From positions 1-64,000 of the forward strand of contig JALEMG010000039.1 in NCBI GenBank assembly GCA_022768375.1: 64,000 nucleotides of DNA, given 5' to 3'. This stretch comes from Lentisphaeria bacterium. GTDB lineage: Bacteria > Verrucomicrobiota > Lentisphaeria > Victivallales > Victivallaceae. Positions 16,102 to 24,419 of the stretch are shown one piece after another; positions within the stretch are counted from its first letter, which is position 1, and every line of letters starts with the position of its first letter. The notes under the pieces were generated by a model. It made no database searches. It saw only the letters and a list, made by a program, of their open reading frames with translations, and was not told where the DNA came from. The position numbers and the translations under genes are program-made.

Positions 16102-17160
16102 TCACAGTTTCGCGCACCGCTGCATCAATGCGAAGTCGGCCAGCGTCAGCGCGGCCATCGCCTCCACCACCGGCACGATCCGGGGCACGACGCAGGGGTC
16201 ATGCCGCCCGGTAACGCGAATTTGCCGGACGTTTCCCGCCTGATCGACCGTATTCTGCGGCAGCGAAACCGACGGCGTCGGCTTCACCGCGAGGCGGAAT
16301 ACGATCTCGTTCCCGGTGGATATCCCCCCGAGGATCCCCCCCGCGTGGTTGGAAGCGAAAGTGAATCCGGGGCTCATCGGGTCGTTGTTCTCACTGCCGC
16401 GCCGACCGGCGGCGGCAAATCCGTCCCCAAACTCAATCCCTTTCACCGCGCCCAACCCCAGCATCGCATAGGCCAGACGCGCATCCAGTTTGTCGAAAAC
16501 CGGTTCGCCCCATCCCGCCGGGACGCCGGAAATCCGGCACTCCACCACCCCGCCGACGCTGTCGCCCGCGGCGGCGGCCGCCGCCGCGACCTCCGCCATT
16601 TTCACGGCGGCTTCGGCGTCGGGAGAACGCGCGGGATTGCGTTCGATCTCGGAAACGTCGACCGTTTCCGCCCTGACGCCGCCGATCTCCGCGGCAAACG
16701 CGGTGATATTCACGCCCAGCGTGCGCAGAAACATTTTGGCCACCGCCCCGGCCGCGACCCGGGCGCAGGTCTCCCGTCCGCTGGCGCGCCCTCCCCCGCG
16801 CGCATCCCGGACTCCGTACTTGCAAAAATAACCGTAATCGGCATGTCCGGGCCGGAACACCTCCTCCAGCGCGGCGTAATCCGCACTGTGCTGATCGGCG
16901 TTGCGGATGAGCAGCGTTATCGGCGTGCCCAGCGTCACGTCATCCCGGACTCCGGAGAGGATCTCCACCGCGTCGCTTTCACGCCGCGCCGTGGCAAGTT
17001 GCGACTGCCCGGGACGGCGGCGGGCCATTTCCCGCGCCAGAAACGCCCGGTCGACGCCCAGCCCCGCCGGGACCCCGTCGATCACCGCGCCCAGCGCCGC
17101 GCCGTGGGATTCCCCGAAAGTGGTGACTTTGAAAATGACGCCGAAACTGTTCCCGCTCAC
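16102..17160 (-). CDS. aroC: chorismate synthase
   Basis: 352 residues, the normal family length. It converts 5-enolpyruvylshikimate-3-phosphate to chorismate using reduced FMN, the last common step of aromatic amino acid synthesis. Conserved stretches are SGNSFGVIFKVTTFGESHG at the N-terminus, RRRPGQSQLATARRESD, FRPGHADYGYFCKYGVRDARGGGRASGRET and, near the C-terminus, TGRHDPCVVPRIVPVVEAM. The start codon is GTG. The downstream neighbour argB is 13 bases upstream on the same strand, so amino acid genes are grouped. Confidence 0.97.
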   Translation of the reverse strand: MSGNSFGVIFKVTTFGESHGAALGAVIDGVPAGLGVDRAFLAREMARRRPGQSQLATARRESDAVEILSGVRDDVTLGTPITLLIRNADQHSADYAALEEVFRPGHADYGYFCKYGVRDARGGGRASGRETCARVAAGAVAKMFLRTLGVNITAFAAEIGGVRAETVDVSEIERNPARSPDAEAAVKMAEVAAAAAAAGDSVGGVVECRISGVPAGWGEPVFDKLDARLAYAMLGLGAVKGIEFGDGFAAAGRRGSENNDPMSPGFTFASNHAGGILGGISTGNEIVFRLAVKPTPSVSLPQNTVDQAGNVRQIRVTGRHDPCVVPRIVPVVEAMAALTLADFALMQRCAKL

Positions 17161-17173
17161 GACTTCACCGCCT

Positions 17174-18070
17174 TCACATCCGGGAATCCGGGCGGACGAT
17201 CTGGGTGCCGATGCCGTCCTCGGTGAAAATTTCCAGCAGCAGCGCGTGCGGGACCCGGCCGCTGATCAGATGGACCTTGTTGATGCCGGCGTCCAGCGCT
17301 TCGGCGCATCCCTCGATTTTCGGCAGCATGCCGCCGGAAAGCACCCCGCCGCGGATCAGTTCGGGAATATCGTTGGTACGGATGGTCGGGATCACCGAAT
17401 TTTCATCGTCCCGGTTCGAGAGCACCCCCGGGACATCGCTGACGAAAACCAGTTTCCGCGCGTGCAGCGCCTCCGCGATCCGCTGGGCTGCGGTGTCGGC
17501 GTTGATGTTGTAGACTTTGCCGTCCCCGCCGACTCCCAGCGGCGTGACCACCGGAATGCGGTTGGTTGCGATCGCTTCCATGATGGACGAGGTGTTGACG
17601 CCGACCACCTTGCCGACGAAGCCGATATCCTCGCTTTTGCCGGTCACCGGATCGACGGACATCGTCTTCTCCGCCCGTAATACGCTTTTGCCGGAGATGC
17701 CGACCACATTGCCGCCCGCCTGCCGGCCCAGTTCGACCAACTGCTTGTTGACCGTGTTGTGCAGCACGTCGTCCACCACTTTGATCGTCCGCTCGCAGGT
17801 ATAGCGCAGACCGTTGACGAACTTCACCGGAATGCCGCACTCCTGCAGCGCGGCGGAGATCGCCTTGCCGCCGCCGTGAACGACCACCGGCACGATCCCG
17901 ATGGCCTCCAGCATCACGATGTCCCGCATCGCGCCGGCGACCAGTTTCGGATTCTCCATCACGCTCCCGCCGAATTTGACCACCATCAGCGAGCGCCGGA
18001 ACCGCTGGATGTACGGCAGCGCCTCCACCAGTACCCCGGCTTTTTCAATCAACTGTTCCATCTTTTCCAT
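17174..18070 (-). CDS. argB: acetylglutamate kinase
   Basis: 298 residues. Phosphorylates N-acetylglutamate in arginine synthesis. Seen are the nucleotide-site KFGGSVM (residues ~31-37), the VVVHGGGKAIS motif, the substrate motif NGLRYTCERTIKVV, VGISGKS and a C-terminal ISGRVPHALLLEIFT followed by GIGTQI. The ATG at 18070 was chosen because AGGAG lies upstream; the open frame extends further only because it runs inside the overlapping queH gene (26-base overlap). The N-terminal helix (MEQLIEKAGVLVEALPYIQRF) resembles that of arginine-sensitive hexameric enzymes, so feedback inhibition is likely. Confidence 0.96.
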   Translation of the reverse strand: MEKMEQLIEKAGVLVEALPYIQRFRRSLMVVKFGGSVMENPKLVAGAMRDIVMLEAIGIVPVVVHGGGKAISAALQECGIPVKFVNGLRYTCERTIKVVDDVLHNTVNKQLVELGRQAGGNVVGISGKSVLRAEKTMSVDPVTGKSEDIGFVGKVVGVNTSSIMEAIATNRIPVVTPLGVGGDGKVYNINADTAAQRIAEALHARKLVFVSDVPGVLSNRDDENSVIPTIRTNDIPELIRGGVLSGGMLPKIEGCAEALDAGINKVHLISGRVPHALLLEIFTEDGIGTQIVRPDSRM

Positions 18071-18611
18071 TTGACTTGCTCTCCTCGTCCCGGCGGCGCG
18101 AAAACTCGCAGCCGCAGTAGTTCTGCCGATAATACCCCTGCGCCGCCGCGAACCGGCACCCGCGCAGGTATCCGTCCTTCTTCTTGAAGTCGATCGGTTC
18201 AAAGTCCGCCCATTGCGAACCCACGTCAAACAGCACCCGGCTCGACTTGCGGGGACTGACCGTCAGCGTCGTGGCAAACGCCCTGCCCGATCCCGCCGCG
18301 CGTTCCGCCGTCCGGCGCAGACTGAAATCGAAACACTTCCGGCACCGGGCGCCGCCCTCCGGCTCCGCCTCGCTTCCGGCCACCGCCCGGAGCCACGCGG
18401 CATGGTCGTACGGGTCCACCGTCAGCGCCAGACCGCAATACGCCGCCAGTTTGCGCACCTCGGCCAGCCGCCGCGCAAACTCCTCCGCCGTATCCAGATT
18501 GCTGTTGGAGTAAAACAACTCCACCCGCCGCCCCGGAGCGATCATCTCCGGACGGTCCACACAGCCGCCGCCGCACGGCGCACAGCAGATATGCAGCAAC
18601 AGGTCCTTCAC
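18045..18611 (-). CDS. queH: epoxyqueuosine reductase QueH
   Basis: 188 residues, QueH (DUF208) family. Reduces epoxyqueuosine to queuosine in tRNA, replacing QueG. Diagnostic Cys motifs are HICCAPCGGG at the start, CRKCF in the middle and NYCGCEF at the end, with FYSNSNLDT and TTLTVSPRKSS between. These Cys bind the iron-sulfur cluster and second metal in the family. It is the first gene of the minus-strand run through argB and aroC. No other queuosine gene is visible in the window. Confidence 0.95.
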   Translation of the reverse strand: MKDLLLHICCAPCGGGCVDRPEMIAPGRRVELFYSNSNLDTAEEFARRLAEVRKLAAYCGLALTVDPYDHAAWLRAVAGSEAEPEGGARCRKCFDFSLRRTAERAAGSGRAFATTLTVSPRKSSRVLFDVGSQWADFEPIDFKKKDGYLRGCRFAAAQGYYRQNYCGCEFSRRRDEESKSNGKDGTVD

Positions 18612-18671
18612 GTTTCAACCTTTCGGAAATATAATTTAACGCGCCGTCCGGTCTTTTACAAGCAGTTTCGC

Positions 18672-18685
18672 CCGGCAATTGCCGG
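18672..18685. repeat. 14-bp perfect palindrome in a divergent intergenic region
   Basis: CCGGCAATTGCCGG is self-complementary and sits between queH (minus) and the amidohydrolase gene (plus), just upstream of the promoter at 18693. It could be a regulator site or chance; there is no T-run to make it a terminator. Confidence 0.4.
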
Positions 18686-18692
18686 ATAAATC

Positions 18693-18733
18693 TTGATAAT
18701 TGCCGTACTCCGGACTATATTATGCTCCGGAGT
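18693..18733 (+). promoter_or_regulatory. promoter with overlapping dyad operator, amidohydrolase gene
   Basis: TTGATA (18693-18698), a 17-base spacer and TATATT (18716-18721) form a promoter. An 8-bp inverted repeat ACTCCGGA (18707-18714) / TCCGGAGT (18726-18733) brackets the -10 box. A repressor bound here would block polymerase. The XRE-cupin regulator encoded just downstream on the other strand is one candidate binder. Confidence 0.7.
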
Positions 18734-18761
18734 CACCGCAACAATTTCCGGAGAAACGATA

Positions 18762-19589
18762 ATGAAGTACCTCGACATGCACGTCCACTGCGACAGCACG
18801 GACAAAGATCAACTGGATATTCTGGCCAAAACCGCCCGGGACGGCGAGACCATTCTGGCGCTCTCCGGCGGACTGCGCTACGGCGGACACGACTTCGCGC
18901 CCAACGAAACCGTCATCGAGATCTGCAAACGCTACCCGGACTGCTTCATCCCGCTGGCCAAACTGGACCTCTGGGAGACCGCCGATCCGAACGAGGTCTA
19001 CCGCTACGCGGAGATGGGGGTGAAGGGATTCAAGTGCATCTACCCCTATTACGAGTACGATCACGACATCTACATGCCGGTCTACGAAGCGGCGGAAAAA
19101 TGCGGCCTTCCGCTGCTCTTTCACACCGGGAACTACCGCCCCAGCGCCTCGGACGTCGTCTACAAACGCCCCGTGCTCAAAAACATGAACCCGATCAATC
19201 TGGACCGCATCGCCCGTTCCTTCCAGAAACTGCATATCATCATGGCCCATCTCGGCACCCGCATCTTTCAGGACGAGGCTTCGCAGTACATCAAAATGCA
19301 CGCCAATCTTTACGCCGACCTCGGCGGCTGCGGTCAGTGGAAACGCATCCAGCCCAAAGAACTGTACGACATGCTCTCCCCGGAACTCACCGTCGCGGAG
19401 CCGACCATGGCCAACTTCCGCAAACTGGTGCTCGGTTCCGATGCCTACGTCACCTACCCGCACATCGTCACCGAGGGCCACAAGCACTACGTCGCGCTGC
19501 TCGAGCGCATCGGCGTCCCGGCGGAGATCATCGCCGAAGTGATGGGCAAAACCGTCGCTTCGTGGCTGGGGATCCAACTGGAGGCGTGA
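18762..19589 (+). CDS. amidohydrolase family metal-dependent hydrolase
   Basis: 275 residues, TIM-barrel amidohydrolase-2 type. Metal motifs: LDMHVHCDS at the N-terminus, GFKCIYPYY, LFHTGNYRP, IMAHLGTRIF and the final Asp in LVLGSDAY. It is distinct from the operon amidohydrolase at 4549-5328, with little similarity outside the metal motifs. The ATG at 18762 has GGAG eight bases upstream; the frame is open upstream but crosses the promoter. Converges on an XRE-cupin regulator, which in turn follows an Ldh_2-type dehydrogenase, so the three may handle one small carbon source. Confidence 0.85.
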   Translation: MKYLDMHVHCDSTDKDQLDILAKTARDGETILALSGGLRYGGHDFAPNETVIEICKRYPDCFIPLAKLDLWETADPNEVYRYAEMGVKGFKCIYPYYEYDHDIYMPVYEAAEKCGLPLLFHTGNYRPSASDVVYKRPVLKNMNPINLDRIARSFQKLHIIMAHLGTRIFQDEASQYIKMHANLYADLGGCGQWKRIQPKELYDMLSPELTVAEPTMANFRKLVLGSDAYVTYPHIVTEGHKHYVALLERIGVPAEIIAEVMGKTVASWLGIQLEA

Positions 19590-19604
19590 CGCTTCGCGCC
19601 GCCG

Positions 19605-20189
19605 TCATTGCAGTTTCGGGTCGGTGTACACCGCCATCCCCCGGGCGAATGCGCACCCGGGGGCCAGTTCCACCCGGTGGGGGATGCCGGACCGCAGATA
19701 CAGCGTGTCGCCCCGCTTCATCCGGAAACGGCGGTCGTCGTCGCAGATGATGTAGTCCAGTTCCCCGTCCAGCAGGACGAAGAACTCCTCCATCTCGTGG
19801 CTCATGAACTCCCGGGGCGATGCCGGGGTGTATTCGATGATGAAAGGGTCCATCCTGCGCCCGATCTGCTGGTACGCCAGCGCAAAGTAGCGGATGCCGT
19901 ACTTGCCCCCTTCGTCCCGTTCGACCTCCTCGCCCGCGTCGATCCGCCCCAGCGTGTACGGCGGCGGCCCCGCCTTGTCTCCGGTAAAAAGCGCGCTCAT
20001 GGGCAGTCCCAGCGCCTCGGTGATGCGCACCAGCGCCTTGAGCGAAGGAGACTGGCGGAAATTCTCCACCTGCGAAATGAACCCTTTGCTGAAGCCGCTC
20101 TTTTTCGCCAACTGCTCCACGGTCATATTCTGCGCCAGCCGCACCCTTCGGATGGTCTGGGATATCTCCAGCAGATTCATGCCTTCCAT
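19605..20189 (-). CDS. XRE-family regulator with C-terminal cupin
   Basis: About 194 residues. The N-terminal helix-turn-helix (IRRVRLAQNMTVEQLAKKSG then FSKGFISQVENFRQSPSL) is of the Xre/Cro type. The C-terminal domain is a cupin_2 barrel (HEMEEFFVLLDGELDYI, then GDTLYLRSGIPHRVE). The family usually senses a small ligand in the cupin and controls nearby catabolic genes. ATG at 20189 is preferred because GGGGG lies just upstream; a TTG at 20201 is possible. Lies 27 bases after the dehydrogenase gene on the same strand. Confidence 0.92.
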   Translation of the reverse strand: MEGMNLLEISQTIRRVRLAQNMTVEQLAKKSGFSKGFISQVENFRQSPSLKALVRITEALGLPMSALFTGDKAGPPPYTLGRIDAGEEVERDEGGKYGIRYFALAYQQIGRRMDPFIIEYTPASPREFMSHEMEEFFVLLDGELDYIICDDDRRFRMKRGDTLYLRSGIPHRVELAPGCAFARGMAVYTDPKLQ

Positions 20190-20216
20190 ATCATCCCCCA
20201 AAGTCGCGGCGCCGCG

Positions 20217-21326
20217 TCAGAAGTCGAAATGATATTGGTCAAGATGATATTCCCGCTGCAGTTCCTTCATCGTTTTCTGCAATGTCGCGTTGACCGGCAC
20301 GCCCTCGGAACTGCGGCGGACGAAATTCTCGTACTCCTTCTCGCCCGCGGTGTAGATGCGGCCGCATCCGGGCGCCTTGCGGGAGTTGCGCAGAGCGCGG
20401 AGAATTTCGCCGGCGGTGTGCTTGAAGTCCTCCGGGTCGATGAAGTTCGCAATGTTGATCGCGATGAAGAAATGGCCCAGATGGTAGGGCTGCTTTACGC
20501 CTTCCGGCGAGAATCCGAGCAGACCTTTCAGAAAACTGCCGTGCTGCAGCGCCGCGCTCAATATCTCCACCACCGTGGCGTAACCGTATCCCTTGTAACC
20601 GGCCGTGGCCTCGCCCAGCCCGCCCAGCGGCGTCAACGCGGCCTTGCCCTTGACGAGGTCCTCCAGGATCTGCAGGGTGTCGGTGCGGGTCTCGCCGTTC
20701 TCGTCGATCACCCAGCCCGGAGGCAGTTCTTTCCCGGCGCGCCCGTAGACCTCGATCTTGCCGCGCTGGGAGACGCTGGTGGCGCAGTCCAGAAAGAACG
20801 GGAACTTCTCGTCCGTCGGCATGGCGAACGTCAGCGGATTGGTGCCGAGCATGTTTTCCACCCCGAATGTCGGCGCGATCGACGGACGGGCGTTGGTGCC
20901 GCAAATGCCGATCATGTTCCGTTTCGCCGCCATCAGCGCGTAGTACCCGGCGATGCCGTAATGCGTGGAGTTGCGGACCACCGCCATGCCCATGCCCAGT
21001 TCGTCTGCCCTGTCGATGGCGTACTGCATCGCCTGTTTGCTGGCGACCATGCCCATGCCGTCGTGCGCGTCGATCACGGCGGTGGTCGGTGATTTCCGCA
21101 CCCATTCGACCTCGGTAACGGGATTCTGTATCCCGGCTTTGATCCGGTCGATGTAGATGGGCTTCAGGCGGCCGATGCCGTGGGAATCGATGCCCAGTTT
21201 GTCCGCGGTGATCAGGACTTCGGCGCAGGTGGCGGCGTCCGCCGCGGGGACCCCGGCGCCGATGAGAGAATCCCGCATGAAGTTCTCCAGTGTGGCGAAA
21301 TCAATGTGACAGATTTTTTCTTCCAT
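20217..21326 (-). CDS. malate/lactate/ureidoglycolate dehydrogenase-type oxidoreductase (Ldh_2 family)
   Basis: About 369 residues, Ldh_2 (YlbC-like) NAD(P)-dependent dehydrogenase. Recognisable are KLGIDSHGIGRL, the conserved RNSTHYGIAGYYALMA, CGTNARPSIAPTFG, LGTNPLTFAMPT and the GYKGYGYATVVEILSAAL stretch. Members oxidise 2-hydroxy acids such as malate, lactate, 2,3-diketogulonate or ureidoglycolate; the substrate here is open. ATG at 21326 follows an AAAGG site; an alternative ATG at 21359 has GGGG upstream and would add 11 residues. It probably shares a transcript with the XRE-cupin regulator. Confidence 0.88.
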   Translation of the reverse strand: MEEKICHIDFATLENFMRDSLIGAGVPAADAATCAEVLITADKLGIDSHGIGRLKPIYIDRIKAGIQNPVTEVEWVRKSPTTAVIDAHDGMGMVASKQAMQYAIDRADELGMGMAVVRNSTHYGIAGYYALMAAKRNMIGICGTNARPSIAPTFGVENMLGTNPLTFAMPTDEKFPFFLDCATSVSQRGKIEVYGRAGKELPPGWVIDENGETRTDTLQILEDLVKGKAALTPLGGLGEATAGYKGYGYATVVEILSAALQHGSFLKGLLGFSPEGVKQPYHLGHFFIAINIANFIDPEDFKHTAGEILRALRNSRKAPGCGRIYTAGEKEYENFVRRSSEGVPVNATLQKTMKELQREYHLDQYHFDF

Positions 21327-21389
21327 TTTTCCAACCTTTCCGCATGATGCTGTTTTCATATTCGATCCCCCGCGTCATCCGAGGGAATT

Positions 21390-21397
21390 TTCCCAAA
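21390..21397. repeat. target-site duplication, left copy
   Basis: TTCCCAAA immediately outside the left terminal repeat of the MITE-like element. The same 8 bases stand at 21639-21646 outside the right end. Confidence 0.85.
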
Positions 21398-21638
21398 GGC
21401 TCTGTACTAAAAGAAACCTGATTTTCTGTTCCGTGCGGCTAGCCGCCTCCCGCTCAATCGTCCCGGAAAAAATTTCCGGGACATCGCTTCCGGCGGGAGG
21501 TGTCGGCCTGTGCCGACCTGAACGCTTCGCTGAGATTTCGCCGCACAGGCGGCGACCAGCGTTCCGCCGCTGGATCACGTCCGGGTAGCACCCGGAGGCA
21601 GATTTTTTTATTTTTCAGTCCTCCTCTAGTACAGAGCC
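21398..21638. mobile_element. 241-bp MITE-like element
   Basis: The element begins GGCTCTGTACTA and ends with its exact inverse TAGTACAGAGCC (12-bp terminal inverted repeats). It is flanked by an 8-bp direct duplication TTCCCAAA. It encodes no transposase. Inside are nested inverted repeats: CCTCCCGC (21446-21453) with 21493-21500, and TCCCGGAAA (21461-21469) with 21473-21481. A copy of the 42-bp dispersed repeat also found at 9546-9587 lies at 21565-21607. It must have been moved in trans by a full-length relative. It sits in the 3' end of the HAD gene. Confidence 0.88.
21565..21607. repeat. dispersed ~42-bp repeat, copy 2 (inside the MITE-like element)
   Basis: Nearly the same as 9546-9587, including the CCGGGTAGCACCCGG hairpin. 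Differences are a C/T and a T/A change around the core and the length of the following T-run. Confidence 0.75.
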
Positions 21639-22421
21639 TTCCCAAATCGCCTGCAGTTTGCCGAGGTCGCAGACTTCCAGGTCCGGCACGATCCCGGGCG
21701 CGGGCGTCAGGTCCGCCCCCGGTCCGTTGATCCGGCAGGTCATGGCCCCGGCGCCGACGCCGACCGCGATGTCCGTGGCCAGCCGGTCCCCGATCATCAG
21801 GGTGCATTCCACCGGCACGCCGACCCGGGCGGCGGCCTCACGGAGCATACCGGGATCGGGTTTGCCCAGAACTTTGAGTTTGACGCCGGCGGCCGCCTCC
21901 AGACAGGCTGTCACCGCGCCGCAGTCCACCAGGCAGGTGGGCTGATCCGTGGGACAGAAGACATCGGGATGCGTAGCAAACCCAGGCACTCCGCGCCGCA
22001 GGAACCACGCCGTCCGGCAGAGATTTTCATAGGTCAGTTGCCGGTCGAACCCCACCACCACCGCCTGCGGATGTTCCCGGTCGATAACGAACCCCGCAAC
22101 TTCCAGCATCCGGTCCATGCACGGCATGCCCAGCGTATGCAGACGTTTCAAATCCGGATGGAGGCGCCGGAAGTAGTCGACGGCGTAATCCGTGGAGATG
22201 TAGAACTGCTCCTCCCCCGCTTCGATGCCGAATCCGGCCAGCCGCGCCACATATTCCGCGTGGCCGTAGGAGGAGTTGTTGGAAAGAAACGTGTAACCGA
22301 TCCCCCTGCCCCGCAGAAAATCCAGAAACGGGTTCGTCGTCGGGAACAGCACTCCCCCGTGGTAGATGGTGCCGTCCATATCGAAGAAAACATGTCGGAT
22401 CCGATTCAGCGATCGTCTCAC
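21615..22421 (-). CDS. HAD-superfamily subclass IIA phosphatase (NagD-like), C-terminus altered by insertion
   Basis: About 268 residues. HAD motif I is VFFDMDGTIYHGG, motif II FLSNNSSYG, motif III the Lys of LGKPDPGML, and motif IV MIGDRLATDI, the layout of NagD-type sugar- or nucleotide-phosphatases with a C2 cap. The start is GTG at 22421, preceded by a perfect AAGGAGG. The last residues GSVLEED are encoded by the MITE-like element. Joining the two target-site copies restores a frame ending AIWENSLG with a stop at 21375-21377, so the original end was probably four codons past the site. The catalytic core is intact and activity is likely kept. Confidence 0.9.
   Translation of the reverse strand: MRRSLNRIRHVFFDMDGTIYHGGVLFPTTNPFLDFLRGRGIGYTFLSNNSSYGHAEYVARLAGFGIEAGEEQFYISTDYAVDYFRRLHPDLKRLHTLGMPCMDRMLEVAGFVIDREHPQAVVVGFDRQLTYENLCRTAWFLRRGVPGFATHPDVFCPTDQPTCLVDCGAVTACLEAAAGVKLKVLGKPDPGMLREAAARVGVPVECTLMIGDRLATDIAVGVGAGAMTCRINGPGADLTPAPGIVPDLEVCDLGKLQAIWEGSVLEED
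21639..21646. repeat. target-site duplication, right copy
   Basis: TTCCCAAA directly after the right terminal inverted repeat; matches 21390-21397 exactly. These bases are coding in the HAD gene. Confidence 0.85.
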
Positions 22422-22455
22422 GTTCCGCCTCCTTTGTTTACTGCATCGTTTACCT

Positions 22456-22484
22456 AATATAAACTCGTTAAAAACCTTTGTCAA
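22456..22484 (-). promoter_or_regulatory. promoter of the HAD phosphatase gene
   Basis: Minus strand TTGACA (22479-22484), 17-base spacer, TATATT (22456-22461). It lies back to back with the topoisomerase promoter, with 18 bases between the two -35 boxes. Confidence 0.85.
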
Positions 22485-22502
22485 GCAAATGTGTCCGTTT
22501 TC

Positions 22503-22531
22503 TTGACTTTTTCCGCATTCGGGGTTATATT
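22503..22531 (+). promoter_or_regulatory. promoter of the topoisomerase operon
   Basis: TTGACT (22503-22508), 17-base spacer, TATATT (22526-22531), about 56 bases before the parE-like start codon. Confidence 0.85.
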
Positions 22532-22586
22532 TCAGGGAAGATGATCAGAGTTCTGTTTTCAGCCATCGACAACCGACAGAGGAACC

Positions 22587-24419
22587 ATGCCCGAGCCCGC
22601 TCCGAAATACGACGACAGTTCCATCAAGACCGTAAGCGCGCTGGAACATATTCGTCTGCGCCCCGGAATGTATATCGGCCGTCTCGGAAACGGCAGTCAC
22701 CCGGACGACGGCATCTACGTCCTTTTCAAGGAGATCATCGACAACGCCATCGACGAATTCATCATGGGGTGCGGCCGGAAAATCGAGATCGAAGTGGACG
22801 TGGAGAGCGGGAAAGTCGCCGTCCGGGACTACGGCCGGGGCATTCCGCTGGAGAAGTTGGTGGACTGCGTTTCGCTGATGAATACCGGCGGCAAATACAA
22901 CAGCGACGCCTTTCAATACTCCATCGGCATGAACGGCGTCGGGACTAAAGCGGCCAATGCGCTGTCCAGTTACTTCCTTGCCCGGTCGGTACGGGACGGC
23001 AAATTTCATGAAGCGGAGTTCTCCCGGGGACTCCTGACCGGGGAACGCTCCGGGGAGTGCGCCGAACGCAACGGGACCCGCGTGGAATTTATTCCCGATC
23101 CGGAGATGTTCCCCGAATACCGTTTCCGGATGGAGTATGTGAAAAAGCGGGTCTGGATGTACGCCTATCTGAACAGCGGGCTGTCGCTGCATCTCAACGG
23201 CGAACGCTACTACTCCGCCAACGGTCTGCAGGATCTGCTGGAGACCGAGACCGGCGACGAGCGGCTCTACGGCGTGATCTACTTCCGGAGCAAGATGCTG
23301 GAATTCGCCCTGACTCACAGCGACAACTACGGGGAGACGAGTTATTCCTTCGTCAACGGCCAGTACACCGGCGACGGCGGGACCCATCTTTCCGCCTTCA
23401 AGGAAGGGGTCCTCAAGGGGATCAACGAATACTCCGGCAAAAGTTTCAAAGCCGACGCCATAAGGGACGGCATGATCGGCGCCGTCGCCGTCAAGGTGAA
23501 AGACCCGGTGTTCGAATCCCAGACCAAGAACAAACTCGGCAATACCGATGTGCGCGGACCGATCGTCTCCGCGGTCAGCGCGGCGGTCGCCGACTATCTC
23601 CACAAGAACAAGGAGATCGCCGACACCGTGCTCGACAAGGTCGTTCGCAACGAGCAACTGCACAAGCAGATCCAGGACGTCAAAAAGAAATCCCGGGAGA
23701 CTTCGCAGAAAGCCAGACTTTTCAACCCCAAACTCAAAGACTGCAAATTCCACACCGGCGACAAATGGCCCCGGGGCAGAGAGCCCCGGGAAACGATGAT
23801 CTTTCTCACCGAGGGCAACTCCGCCGCCGGATCGCTGGAGAAACGGCGGGACGTGGACTGTCAGGCCATTTTCGCGCTTCGGGGCAAGCCGAAGAACGCC
23901 TTCGGCGAAACATTCGAGATGATCTACAAGAACGAGGAACTGACCATGCTCATGCAGGCGCTGGGCATTGAGGAATCCACCGAGGATCTGCGTTACGACA
24001 AAGTGATCCTCGCCACCGACGCGGACGTGGACGGTCTGCACATCCGCAATCTGCTGCTGACGTTTTTCCTCTGCTTTTTCAGCGAACTGGTTCTCTCCGG
24101 CCACCTCTATGTGCTGGAGACGCCGCTGTTCCGGGTGCGCCGGGGCAAGGAGGAACCGATCTACTGCTACAGCGAGGCCGAGCGGGACGCGGCCGCGGCC
24201 AAACTCGGCAAACAGGCGGCGATCACCCGCTTCAAGGGTTTGGGGGAGATCAATCCGGAGGATTTCGGAGAATTCATCGGGGAAAACATGCGGCTTTCCC
24301 CGGTGACGCTGGACAACATGCACGGGATCGGCGACATGCTCAAATTCTACATGGGCGACAACACCCCGGAACGCAAGGACTACATCATGAGCAATCTGGA
24401 GGTCGTCGACTATGAGTGA
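22587..24419 (+). CDS. parE: type IIA DNA topoisomerase subunit B (ParE/GyrB-like)
   Basis: 610 residues, near ParE length. The ATPase part has LRPGMYIG, the Bergerat-fold DNAIDEF, the ATP-lid [14 protein letters not shown] and QTKNKLG. The TOPRIM domain has TEGNSAAGS (usually EGDSA) and the metal motif DADVDG. The C-terminus keeps the family's [14 protein letters not shown]. With the next gene it forms a heterotetramer that relaxes or decatenates DNA using ATP. Topoisomerase IV is more likely than gyrase because subunit A lacks a long beta-pinwheel tail, but this assignment is tentative. The stop overlaps the partner start by 8 bases. Confidence 0.92.
   Translation: MPEPAPKYDDSSIKTVSALEHIRLRPGMYIGRLGNGSHPDDGIYVLFKEIIDNAIDEFIMGCGRKIEIEVDVESGKVAVRDYGRGIPLEKLVDCVSLMNTGGKYNSDAFQYSIGMNGVGTKAANALSSYFLARSVRDGKFHEAEFSRGLLTGERSGECAERNGTRVEFIPDPEMFPEYRFRMEYVKKRVWMYAYLNSGLSLHLNGERYYSANGLQDLLETETGDERLYGVIYFRSKMLEFALTHSDNYGETSYSFVNGQYTGDGGTHLSAFKEGVLKGINEYSGKSFKADAIRDGMIGAVAVKVKDPVFESQTKNKLGNTDVRGPIVSAVSAAVADYLHKNKEIADTVLDKVVRNEQLHKQIQDVKKKSRETSQKARLFNPKLKDCKFHTGDKWPRGREPRETMIFLTEGNSAAGSLEKRRDVDCQAIFALRGKPKNAFGETFEMIYKNEELTMLMQALGIEESTEDLRYDKVILATDADVDGLHIRNLLLTFFLCFFSELVLSGHLYVLETPLFRVRRGKEEPIYCYSEAERDAAAAKLGKQAAITRFKGLGEINPEDFGEFIGENMRLSPVTLDNMHGIGDMLKFYMGDNTPERKDYIMSNLEVVDYE

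Noticed and set aside
18070-18229. N-terminal extension of argB (53 residues)
   Set aside because: Arg-rich, unlike any acetylglutamate kinase, and lies inside queH; a good ribosome site precedes the internal ATG at 18070.
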